From Falsiroseomonas sp051860665 (GTDB lineage: Bacteria > Pseudomonadota > Alphaproteobacteria > Acetobacterales > Acetobacteraceae): DNA of 64,000 nucleotides. The number at the start of each line of letters is the position of its first letter. Positions within the stretch are counted from its first letter, which is position 1. The position numbers were made by a program, and so were the translations under genes. This document shows, one piece after another, positions 43,609 to 51,310 of this stretch. Location of the stretch: assembly GCF_051860665.1 (NCBI RefSeq), contig NZ_JBHYDM010000012.1, positions 1 to 64,000 of the forward strand, written 5' to 3'. The notes beneath the pieces are model-generated. The model was not told the origin of the DNA, did no database searches, and saw only the letters and a list, made by a program, of their open reading frames with translations.

Positions 43609-44577
43609 ATGCGTCTCCATCGTCGCCTGCTGCTCGGCGGGCTCGCCGCCGCGGCCCTGCCCGCGCGCAGCCGCGCCGCCGTGCCGACCGGCACCATCCG
43701 CCTGGTGGTCCCCTGGGCCCCGGGTGGGTCCACCGATGTCATCGGGCGGCAATTCGCCAACAGCTGGCAGCCGCGGCTCGCCCGCACCGTCGTGGTGGAA
43801 AACCGCTCCGGCGCCAGCGGCACCATCGGCCATGCCTATGTCGCCGGCAGCGCGGCGGATGGCCGCACCGTGCTGATGGCGACCAACAGCACCTATGCCA
43901 TCGCCCCCTCGCTCTACGACAATATCCCCTATGTGCATGACCAGGCCTTCGCGCCGGTCACGCTGATGGCGCGCAGCCCGCTGGTGCTCTGCGTGAATGC
44001 CCGCGTGCCCGCGCGCAGCGTGATGGAGCTGGTGGCCCTGGCCAAGGCGCGGCCGACCGAGCTGAATATGGGCATCGGCGGCACCGGGGCGACCAGCCAC
44101 CTCGCCTCCGAACTGTTCATGGCGCATTCGGAGACGCGCTTCACCCTGGTGAGCTATCGCGGCAGCGGCCAGACGGTGCAGGCGGTGGGCAGCGGCGAGG
44201 TCGATGTCGCCTTCCTCTCGGCCACCACCGTCCGCCCGCTGGTCGAGGCCGGGCTGGCGCGCGTGCTGGGCACCACCGGCACCAGCCGGTCCCCCACCTT
44301 CCCCGAGGTGGCGCCGATCGCCGAGACCGGCCTGCCCCAATTCGAGGCCAGCACCGCCTATGCCCTTTTCGTACCGAAGGCGACGCCGGCCGAGGTGATC
44401 GCCAGCCTGCATGCGGCCGCCGCCGAAAGCCTGGCCGACCCGCAATTGCAGGCGAAGCTGGCGGCGGAGGATTTCGAGGTGGTGGCCGGCGGGCCGCAGC
44501 TTCTGGCCGAGCATGTGCGGGATGAGGCGGCCAAGTGGTCGGCCATCATCCGCAGCCGCAATATCAGGATGAACTGA
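43609..44577 (+). CDS. Bug/TctC-family solute receptor
   Basis: This 322-residue periplasmic receptor has a leader RRLLLGGLAAAALPARSRA, the start TIRLVVPWAPGGSTDVIGRQ, VVVENRSGASGTIGHAYVAG and NMGIGGTGATSHLASELF. These are standard Bug features. It sits 2 bp before an octopine-dehydrogenase-like gene and after a PanE-like gene, which may jointly handle its ligand, perhaps an amino-acid derivative. No tctAB membrane genes are near. Confidence 0.9.
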   Translation: MRLHRRLLLGGLAAAALPARSRAAVPTGTIRLVVPWAPGGSTDVIGRQFANSWQPRLARTVVVENRSGASGTIGHAYVAGSAADGRTVLMATNSTYAIAPSLYDNIPYVHDQAFAPVTLMARSPLVLCVNARVPARSVMELVALAKARPTELNMGIGGTGATSHLASELFMAHSETRFTLVSYRGSGQTVQAVGSGEVDVAFLSATTVRPLVEAGLARVLGTTGTSRSPTFPEVAPIAETGLPQFEASTAYALFVPKATPAEVIASLHAAAAESLADPQLQAKLAAEDFEVVAGGPQLLAEHVRDEAAKWSAIIRSRNIRMN

Positions 44578-44579
44578 CC

Positions 44580-45644
44580 ATGCGCCTTGCCATTATCGGC
44601 GCCGGCCCGATCGGCGGCCTCTCCGCCGCGCTGGCCGCGCAACGCGGGCATGAGGTGGCGCTGTGGTCGCCGCGCGGGCCTTTGCGCCATGGGGAGGTTT
44701 CGGGCGAGAGCCTGGAGCTGCGCTGCACCGGCGCGCTGGAAGCGACGCTGCCGATTCGGCTGCTGCCGGGGATCGAGGCGTTGGCGGATTGGCCGGTACT
44801 GCTGCTGGCGGTGCCGGGCGATGCCTATCCCGCACTGCTGCCGGCGCTGCTGGAGGTGCTGCGGCCCGGGCAGGTGGTGATCTGCGGCGGCGCGCTGTCC
44901 CTCGCCCCGCTCTGGCTGGCGGAACAGGCGGCAGCACGCGGCGTGCCGGTGCAGGTCGCGGCCTGGGGCACCACGCTCGGCACCGCCCGCATCCTGCCGG
45001 ACCGGCGCATCCAGGTGGGCACGGTGCGCGGCGCCTTCGAGATGGCGGCGCTGCCCTCGGCCGGGCTGCCGGCGATGCTGGCGCTCTGCGAGGCGCTGTT
45101 CGGGCTGCAACTGACCCCGGCCGAGTCGCTGCTGGTGCCGCTGCTGTCGAACATCAACCCGGTGGCGCATGCGGGACAGGTGATCCCGAACCTGTCGCGC
45201 ATCGAGCGCGGCGAGCCCTGGCAGCTCTTCGACCATTTCCGGGCCACCGGGGCGCGGATCGCGGAGGCGATCGATGCGGAGCGGCTGGCGGTGGCCGCGG
45301 CCTATGGCATCGCCGTGCGCAGCCTGGCCCGGCACTACCACCTGTCCTACCACGTGCCGGAGGGGCCGGTGGCCGGGATCGCGGCGGCGATCGAGGCGGC
45401 GGGGCGCGCCCCGCGCGGCCCGGCCAGCCTCGACCATCGCTACCTGGACGAGGACATGCCCTATGGCCTGGCGGTCTATGAGGTGCTGGGCCGCATCGCC
45501 GGCGTGCCGACGCCGCAGCTTTCGGCGGCGCTGACGGTGCTGGCCTGCGCCAGCGGCAAGGCGCTGCGCGGCAGCAATCCGCTGATCGACTGGCTGGGAC
45601 TGGAGGGCATGACGCCCGCCGAGCTGGTGGCGCGCTGCCGCTGA
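44580..45644 (+). CDS. NAD/NADP octopine/nopaline dehydrogenase-family protein
   Basis: This 354-residue protein has a Rossmann start LAIIGAGPIGGLSAALAAQRGHEV and a C-terminal helical domain with LLSNINPVAHAGQVIPNL, the octopine dehydrogenase core (with catalytic His in NPVAHA). Opine dehydrogenases join or split amino acid and keto acid with NAD(P)H. It is coupled (2-bp gap) to a Bug receptor. Opine breakdown or synthesis is plausible, but the substrate is not shown. Confidence 0.85.
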   Translation: MRLAIIGAGPIGGLSAALAAQRGHEVALWSPRGPLRHGEVSGESLELRCTGALEATLPIRLLPGIEALADWPVLLLAVPGDAYPALLPALLEVLRPGQVVICGGALSLAPLWLAEQAAARGVPVQVAAWGTTLGTARILPDRRIQVGTVRGAFEMAALPSAGLPAMLALCEALFGLQLTPAESLLVPLLSNINPVAHAGQVIPNLSRIERGEPWQLFDHFRATGARIAEAIDAERLAVAAAYGIAVRSLARHYHLSYHVPEGPVAGIAAAIEAAGRAPRGPASLDHRYLDEDMPYGLAVYEVLGRIAGVPTPQLSAALTVLACASGKALRGSNPLIDWLGLEGMTPAELVARCR

Positions 45645-45663
45645 GGTCGGGAGTTGGGGAAGG

Positions 45664-45695
45664 CCTGCCGGCGCGCCAGGGGCGGCGCCGGCAGG
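45664..45695. terminator. Hairpin between the opine dehydrogenase gene and tRNA-Ser
   Basis: A perfect 11-bp stem (45664-45674 with 45685-45695) with a 10-nt loop separates two convergent transcripts. No long T run follows. Confidence 0.5.
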
Positions 45696-45709
45696 GTTCC
45701 TGCATACGG

Positions 45710-45798
45710 AGGAGGGGAAGGGATTCGAACCCTCGATAGGGTTTTACCCCTATAACGGTTTAGCAAACCGTCGCCTTCAGCCACTCGGCCACCCCTCC
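45710..45798 (-). tRNA. tRNA-Ser (GCU)
   Basis: An 89-nt class II tRNA folds with a 7-bp GC-rich acceptor stem (GGAGGGG/CCCCTCC), a D-arm, the anticodon stem ACGGT/ACCGT around TTGCTAA (anticodon GCU, reading AGC/AGU), a long variable arm (TATAGGGGTAAAACCCTATC) and the T-loop TTCGAAT. The encoded 3' end is not CCA, so CCA is added later. Position 73 reads T, where bacterial tRNA-Ser usually has G. Confidence 0.95.
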
Positions 45799-45889
45799 GC
45801 AAGGGTGTGAAGTTGCACGACGTATGCAGCGCGTTCTTAGCGGGGCAGGCCCGGGGGGGCAAGCGGCCCGACCCCGGTTCCGTCACAGG

Positions 45890-46519
45890 TCAGGAGAGCG
45901 GGATCTCCATGCCGCGCTGCACGGCCGGCCGGGCCATCATGCGCGCATACCAGGCGGCGACGTTGGGCAGGTCGTCGAAGGGCACCTGGTGCCGCTCATG
46001 CCGCCAGGCCCAGCCCAAAATGGCAAAATCCGCGATGCTGGGCTCGCCTTCGGTCGCGACGTAATCCCGGCCAGCCAGGCGGCGGTCCAGCACGCCATAG
46101 AGGCGCTTGGTCTCGGCATGGTAGCGGGCGAAGCCGTAGTCCCGCGCCGGGCCCTCGGGCTGCATCAGGAAATGGTGCACCTGACCCGGCATCGGCCCGA
46201 AGCCGCCCATCTGCCACATCAGCCATTCGGTGACGGCGACCTTGCCCCGCGCATCCTTCGGCAGGAACTTTCCGGTCTTTTCCGCCAGATAGAGCAGGAT
46301 GGCACCGGATTCGAAGACGCTGATCGGCTGCCCGCCCGGGCCTTCCTGGTCGATGATCGCGGGGATCCGGTTGTTGGGCGAGATCTTCAGGAAGGCGGGC
46401 TCGAACTGCTCGTTCTTCGAGATGTTCACCGTATGCACGGCATAGGGCAGCCCCATCTCCTCCAGCGCGACGGAGATCTTGCGGCCGTTCGGGGTGTTCC
46501 AGGTGTAGAGGTCGATCAT
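45890..46519 (-). CDS. Glutathione S-transferase, YfcG/YghU-like
   Basis: This 209-residue GST starts MIDLYTWNTPNGRKISVALEEMGL with T/N near the active site, as in nu-class disulfide-bond oxidoreductases YfcG and YghU. NNRIPAIID is the cis-Pro loop and FESGAILLYLAEKTG binds glutathione. The GPMPGQVHHF and YGVLDRRLAGRDYVA stretches match YfcG. It likely acts in thiol-disulfide exchange. Ribosome site AAGGAGA. Confidence 0.9.
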   Translation of the reverse strand: MIDLYTWNTPNGRKISVALEEMGLPYAVHTVNISKNEQFEPAFLKISPNNRIPAIIDQEGPGGQPISVFESGAILLYLAEKTGKFLPKDARGKVAVTEWLMWQMGGFGPMPGQVHHFLMQPEGPARDYGFARYHAETKRLYGVLDRRLAGRDYVATEGEPSIADFAILGWAWRHERHQVPFDDLPNVAAWYARMMARPAVQRGMEIPLS

Positions 46520-46631
46520 GCGAGGCGTCTCCTTGCTGGAACGTTTGATCCCACGCTCCCGCTTCGGCGAAAAGACCCGCGGCCGTGACACAGTCCATGC
46601 TTGACCGGGCCGCGCGGGGTTTGCGATTCTG

Positions 46632-46937
46632 ATGGCCGTGCAGCACCTCGCCCCTGTCGGCGCGCCCTCATCCGGCGGCCGGGATGACGACACGCTCTGG
46701 GCGGTGATCGCCACCGCCGGGCGTCTGTCCCGCGTCGCCAATGTCTACCGCAACCGCATGGCGGCGCTGGAGGACCGGGCCTGGCGGGCGCAGCAGGTCT
46801 CCGCCTATGAGGATTTTCTGCGGCGGTCGAAGCAGCCAGTGCCGCATTACTCGGTGGCGCCGATCCGGCGGGCGGACCTGCCGAAGGCCTGGAGCCCGCT
46901 GCCGGCGCTGGGGTTTTTGCGGGGGCAGTTCATCTGA
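46632..46937 (+). CDS. Small hypothetical protein
   Basis: This 101-residue protein has a helix-rich central part, SRVANVYRNRMAALEDRAWRAQQVSAYEDFL, and a basic, Pro-rich tail. No recognised domain, signal or membrane segment. It ends overlapping the convergent deacetylase gene by 8 bp. The reading frame looks coding, but it may be specific to close relatives. Confidence 0.5.
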   Translation: MAVQHLAPVGAPSSGGRDDDTLWAVIATAGRLSRVANVYRNRMAALEDRAWRAQQVSAYEDFLRRSKQPVPHYSVAPIRRADLPKAWSPLPALGFLRGQFI

Positions 46938-47814
46938 GGGCGGCGCCGGCCTGTGCCGCCAGCGCGCCGGCGGTGGCGATGTGCAGGTCGGTCCGCCGGG
47001 CAATGTCGGAAAGTGCCTCTCCCAGGTAGCGCACCCGATGCGGCGCGCCGAGCATCCAGGGGTGGATGCCCAGCCCCAGCACCCGGCCGCCGCGGGGTTC
47101 CGCCAGCAGCCGGTCCAGCGCCTCCGCCACCAGCTCCGGCCAGCGGTTTACCGGCAGGCGGCGGAGCCACAGGGTCTGCACATCGTCCCATTCGCCGGGC
47201 GGCGGCAGGGCCAGCAGGCCGGAGGCGTGGCGATAGGGCTCGTCGTCATTGGCCCAGTCGAGGCCGTAGGCAAATCCGGCCTCGGCCAGCAGGCGGGTGG
47301 TCGCTTCCGTCGCGCCATGGTCCTGGCCGAGCCAGCCGGTGGCACCGGGCCAGAGGGCGGAAAGCCCGTCCCGCACCGCCGCGATCTGGGCGGCTTCCTC
47401 GGCCTCGCTCATCCGGCTGGTGGTCATCCGGCTGGCCGAGACTCCATGCGCCACCGGCTCGTAGCCCCGCTCCCGATAGGCCGCGACCAGCTCCGGGTGC
47501 CGCTGCGCGGCCAGCAGGTTCACGGCCACGCTGGCCGGCAGACGCAGGCGGTCCAGCAGCTCCAGGATGCGCCAGGCGCCGATGCGGTTGCCGTAGTCGC
47601 GCTGGGTATAGGTGGTCCAGTCGGGGTTCCCGCTGAAGAAGGCGCCGCGAAAGCGCGGGTCGCGATGTGTCCCCTCCGGTGGCTGGATCTCCGTGTGCTC
47701 CAGATGCAGCAGCAGATAGACGGCCACCCGCTTGCCGCCGGGCCAGCGGAAATCGGGCCGCGTCGGCTGCGCCGAGAACCCATGGATCTCGTGGTCCATG
47801 CCGCGCGGGATCAT
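46930..47814 (-). CDS. Polysaccharide deacetylase-family hydrolase 2
   Basis: This 294-residue NodB-fold protein is a paralogue of the gene directly before it. It has DFRWPGGKRVAVYLLLHLEH, RDYGNRIGAWRILELLDRL, and a C-terminal GLGIHPWMLGAPHRVRYL. This group includes PuuE-type allantoinases and other amidohydrolases, not true chitin deacetylases. The ATG overlaps the previous stop by 4 bp. Substrate may be an amide or ureide. Confidence 0.85.
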   Translation of the reverse strand: MIPRGMDHEIHGFSAQPTRPDFRWPGGKRVAVYLLLHLEHTEIQPPEGTHRDPRFRGAFFSGNPDWTTYTQRDYGNRIGAWRILELLDRLRLPASVAVNLLAAQRHPELVAAYRERGYEPVAHGVSASRMTTSRMSEAEEAAQIAAVRDGLSALWPGATGWLGQDHGATEATTRLLAEAGFAYGLDWANDDEPYRHASGLLALPPPGEWDDVQTLWLRRLPVNRWPELVAEALDRLLAEPRGGRVLGLGIHPWMLGAPHRVRYLGEALSDIARRTDLHIATAGALAAQAGAALR

Positions 47815-48707
47815 GTGCGCAGCGCCGCGTCGTGGTGGTTTGCAAAATACCAGTCGGCCATCTCGGCGCCGGTGGTGAACCACACCCCCTCATGCCGGCG
47901 AATATGCGCGAGCAGCGCGTCCAGGAAGCGGATCCGGTGCGGGCGGCCCATGATATAGGGGTGCAGCGCGATGCACATGACCCGCGGCTGCGTCGCACCT
48001 TCAGCATAGAGCGTCTCGAACATGTCGATCCCGGCGCGCAGGAAGTCGGCACCCTCCGCCGCGCCGGCGCCGATCATCACCGCGTCGTTCAGGTCCATCG
48101 TATAGGGGATGGAACACAGCTTGCCGCTGCGGACGCGGATCGGGGTCGGCTGGTCGTCATGGTAGAAGTCGCAGAGGTAGGAAATGCCGGCCTCCGCCAC
48201 CAGGTCCGGCGTGACCAGCGTGTTCGACGCCGCCGGCGAGAACCAGCCGCGCAGCTGCCTGCCCGTCAGGCGCTTCCAGGCGGCGACGCTGGCCTCGATC
48301 TCGGCGCGTTCCGCGTCCTCGGGCAGGTTCCAGTGGTAGCGCGTGTTGAACAGGCCGTGGCTGAACACGTCCCAGTCGCGCTTCAGTATCCCGTCCAGGA
48401 TCTCGGGGAACATGTCGCCCACAGACATGGAGAAGGACACGCTGCCGCGGATGCCGTGCGCATCCAGGCACTCCATCATCCGCCAGACGCCGGCGCGATT
48501 GCCGTAGTCCTTCAGCGAATAGGACAGCACATCGGGATGCGGCGTGCGCGGCCAGGGGTCGCGCGGGCTGCCGGCCTGCGCCGGCAGGAATTCGTAATGC
48601 TCGATATTCGGACAGACCCAGACCGCCAGCCGCGCCCCGCCGGGCCAGGTGAGCCTGGCTCGGCGCGGCAGCGGCGCGTGCGGATAGCGGTCCTCCGGCG
48701 GGATCAC
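47811..48707 (-). CDS. Polysaccharide deacetylase-family hydrolase 1
   Basis: This 298-residue NodB-fold protein starts TWPGGARLAVWVCPNIEHYE and includes LKDYGNRAGVWRMMECLD, FSHGLFNTRYHWNLPEDAE and ALHPYIMGRPHRIRFLD. The pattern is close to PuuE allantoinase and to putative urate-catabolism proteins. It is the middle gene of a three-gene set with ATGA overlaps on both sides, preceded by an amidohydrolase. A joint role in degrading a cyclic amide or ureide is plausible. Confidence 0.86.
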   Translation of the reverse strand: MIPPEDRYPHAPLPRRARLTWPGGARLAVWVCPNIEHYEFLPAQAGSPRDPWPRTPHPDVLSYSLKDYGNRAGVWRMMECLDAHGIRGSVSFSMSVGDMFPEILDGILKRDWDVFSHGLFNTRYHWNLPEDAERAEIEASVAAWKRLTGRQLRGWFSPAASNTLVTPDLVAEAGISYLCDFYHDDQPTPIRVRSGKLCSIPYTMDLNDAVMIGAGAAEGADFLRAGIDMFETLYAEGATQPRVMCIALHPYIMGRPHRIRFLDALLAHIRRHEGVWFTTGAEMADWYFANHHDAALRT

Positions 48708-49939
48708 GCCGCCAGCTGGTCCTTGATGAAGCGCCCGCCCTGCATGATGACGGACAGATGCTTCCCCTGGCCCGTGAGGAGGGAAAGGTCCTTCAGCGGA
48801 TCGCCCTCCACCACCACCAGGTCGCCGAAGGCGCCGGGTTCCACCGTGCCGATCCGGCCTTCCATGCGCAGCAGCTTGGCGGCGTGGACGGTGGTGGAGC
48901 GGATGACCTCCATCGCCGGCAGCACACGGCCGCGGATGACGAATTCGTCCGACTGGTGGCGGTGCATCTCGGCCAGCAGATCACTGCCGTAGGCCATGGT
49001 CAGGCCGGCGCGCTGCATCTTCTCCAGGCTCGCCAGGCCCGCCAGCCGCACCGTGTCGATCTTCGCCACGCTTTCCGGGCCGAGGCCGTAGGAGGCGCCC
49101 TCGTTCTTCAGCGCCTCATAGGTCACCAGCGTCGGGCAGGCGATGGCGCCGGCCTTGGCGGCCTTGCGGGCGGTGGCCTCCTCGATGAGGTTGCAATGCT
49201 CCAGGCTGCGCACCCCGGCATCGACGGCGCGGCTGATCGCCTCATCGGTATAGAGGTGGGCGGCGACATAGGTCTGCGCCATGGCCGCCTCCTCCACCGC
49301 CGCGCACATCTCGTCCATGGAATAGCCGAGGAAGGCGATCGGGTCGGTGGGGCTGGCGACGCCGCCATTGGCCATGATCTTGATATAGTCGGCGCCGGCC
49401 TTGATCTCCTCCCGGCAGGCGCGGCGCACGGCATCCACGCCATCGGCCAGCCGGCCGAGGCAGCCCAGCCGCTGCTCCAGATAGGCCATGTCCCGCGAAT
49501 CGTAGCGCCCGCGACCATCCGAATGTCCGCCGGTGGAGGAGATGGCCTTGCCGCAGAGCACCATGCGCGGCCCGTCGAAGCCACCCTCCTCCCAGGCGAC
49601 CCGCAGCCCCTGCGTCGCGCCGCCGAGGTCGCGGATGGTGGTGAAGCCGCGCATCAGCATGGCGTTCATGATGCGGGCGGAGCGGAAGGCGATCACCGCA
49701 TCCGGCAGCAGCGCGTTCAGCCCGAAATTCACCGTGGTGGAGATGACATGCACATGCGCATCGATCAGCCCCGGCATCAGCGTGCGGCCGGCGAGGTCCA
49801 CCTGGCGGGCGGCGGTGGCGATGATCGGCTTGTCCGAGACCTCCTTGATCCGCCCATCCTCCACCAGGACATGGCCCTCGATCCCGCCATCGACTCGGCC
49901 GTCGAGGATGCGGGCATTGGCGAAGAGGGTGGCGGTCAT
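48704..49939 (-). CDS. Metal-dependent amidohydrolase
   Basis: This 411-residue TIM-barrel amidohydrolase begins with a beta-sandwich (ANARILDGRVDGGIEG), has the metal-binding HxH in GLIDAHVHV, the Lys of GADYIKIMANGG, His in VAAHLYTDEA, and the Asp of YGSDLLAEMHRH. This group includes prolidase-like and hydroxydechloroatrazine-type hydrolases. It starts a set of three overlapping genes with two NodB-fold hydrolases, so it likely shares their substrate pathway. Confidence 0.9.
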   Translation of the reverse strand: MTATLFANARILDGRVDGGIEGHVLVEDGRIKEVSDKPIIATAARQVDLAGRTLMPGLIDAHVHVISTTVNFGLNALLPDAVIAFRSARIMNAMLMRGFTTIRDLGGATQGLRVAWEEGGFDGPRMVLCGKAISSTGGHSDGRGRYDSRDMAYLEQRLGCLGRLADGVDAVRRACREEIKAGADYIKIMANGGVASPTDPIAFLGYSMDEMCAAVEEAAMAQTYVAAHLYTDEAISRAVDAGVRSLEHCNLIEEATARKAAKAGAIACPTLVTYEALKNEGASYGLGPESVAKIDTVRLAGLASLEKMQRAGLTMAYGSDLLAEMHRHQSDEFVIRGRVLPAMEVIRSTTVHAAKLLRMEGRIGTVEPGAFGDLVVVEGDPLKDLSLLTGQGKHLSVIMQGGRFIKDQLAA

Positions 49940-49942
49940 GGG

Positions 49943-50578
49943 TCACTCCGGTCGGGTCGATCCACCCAGGCTAGACCGGTTCGCCCCGGCCGGGGAGACG
50001 GGGGCGGCATTCCCCGCCGCGCCCAGCTGCCCCAGCCAGCGCCGTGCCGCCGCCGGGCTTTGCAGCCTGTGCTTCCGGGCATGGTCCAGGGCGGGGCTGG
50101 CGAAGATCGCGGCGCGGCGTTCATTGGCGTCGCGATAGGTGTCCCAGCTCCAGCGGATCGGGTGGTCCTTCCGCAGCCAGCGGCGGAACTCCTCGCGATT
50201 CCCGGTGCCGGGCCACAATTCGCGGCCCGAGATCGCCCGCAGGAAGGACCGGCGCAGCACGCGCGCCATGATCACGCGCCGCGGGAAATCGAGCCAGATC
50301 ACATCCGTGGCGCGCGGCAGGATATGCGGCTGGGCGCCGCGGGAATAATTGCCGTCGGTGATCCAGGCCTCGCCTGCCACCGCCTGAGCGACACGCCGCG
50401 ACCAGGCCTCCGGCTCCTCCTCGCAGAGGGCGCGCCAGCCCGGCTGCCAGTTCAGCGCATCCAGCTCGATATGCGGCAGGCCAAGGCGCTGAGACAGCGT
50501 GCAGGCCAGGGTGGACTTGCCCGATCCGGAATTGCCGAGGATGGCGATGCGGCGGCCCTGCAAGATCGTCTGCACCAT
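49943..50578 (-). CDS. FlaR-like P-loop NTPase
   Basis: This 211-residue adenylate-kinase-like ATPase has the P-loop ILGNSGSGKSTLA and the LPHIELDALNWQPGW motif typical of DNA topology modulation/FlaR family AAA proteins, then WITDGNYSRG and VIWLDFPRR. Its biological role is unclear; it may phosphorylate a small molecule. It is 3 bp upstream of the amidohydrolase gene's 5' end and may be cotranscribed with it. The ATG is at 50578. Confidence 0.85.
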   Translation of the reverse strand: MVQTILQGRRIAILGNSGSGKSTLACTLSQRLGLPHIELDALNWQPGWRALCEEEPEAWSRRVAQAVAGEAWITDGNYSRGAQPHILPRATDVIWLDFPRRVIMARVLRRSFLRAISGRELWPGTGNREEFRRWLRKDHPIRWSWDTYRDANERRAAIFASPALDHARKHRLQSPAAARRWLGQLGAAGNAAPVSPAGANRSSLGGSTRPE

Positions 50579-50804
50579 GGCCCCGCCGCCTCCCCTGCCT
50601 GGCGGCGGAGGTAGGGGAGAGCGGGTTGCTGGTCCAGCCGCCGTGCCATCCCGGCCGGGCACGGCATCAGCCTGCCACCGCCGCACCCCTGCGCCCCGGC
50701 TTCCGCTGCAACAGGCCAGGCGCGCCCGGAAACACGACGGTCGCGCGCATGCGCCAGGAAGGGCGGGGCGCGACCCCGCGCCGCAGCACGGAGGACATAA
50801 CGCC

Positions 50805-51298
50805 ATGGATATCCCGGCCCGGAACCTGCCCGATGCGGGCGATGAGGATGGCTGGTGGGAGGTGACGCCAGGCGAGCGCTTCACCATCCGCACCTCCATC
50901 GCCAAGACCGGCGGCCGCTACACCATGCTGGAAATCGTCGCCGCGCCGCGCAACGGCGTGCCCATACACCTGCATGGGCAGGAGGAGGAGCACTTCCTGG
51001 TCCTGGAAGCCTCCAGCTCAGGATCGGCGCGCGGGAACTGGCGCTGAATGCGGGCGAGACCGCCATGGTCCCGCGCGGCACGCCGCATGCCTGGGGCAAT
51101 CTCTCGGAGGGCGATGTGCGGATGCTCGTCATCTTCTCGCCCGGGCAGATCGAGGAGACCTTCCGGCAGATCGGCACCATGCAGGGCCAGGACTTCGCCG
51201 CCATCGCGGCCTCGAACGAGGCGGGCGGCTCGATGATCCTGGGCCCTCCGCCCTTCCCCGGCATCCATTCCATCCTGGCGCCGCGGCCCGCCGGCTGA
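50805..51298 (+). pseudogene. Cupin gene interrupted by an apparent frameshift
   Basis: A cupin-type protein is split between two frames. Frame 1 from ATG 50805 (ribosome site GGAGG) encodes VTPGERFTIRTSIAKTGGRYTMLEIV and the first cupin motif HLHGQEEEHFLVLE, then derails to a stop at 51045-51047. From about 51010 another frame continues RIGARELALNAGETAMVPRGTPHAWGNL, the second cupin motif, to 51298. Joining needs one more base, so there seems to be a 1-nt deletion near 51006-51020. A sequencing error would explain it as well as a real pseudogene. The intact product would be about 164 residues. Confidence 0.8.
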
Positions 51299-51310
51299 GG
51301 CGGTGGAGCG

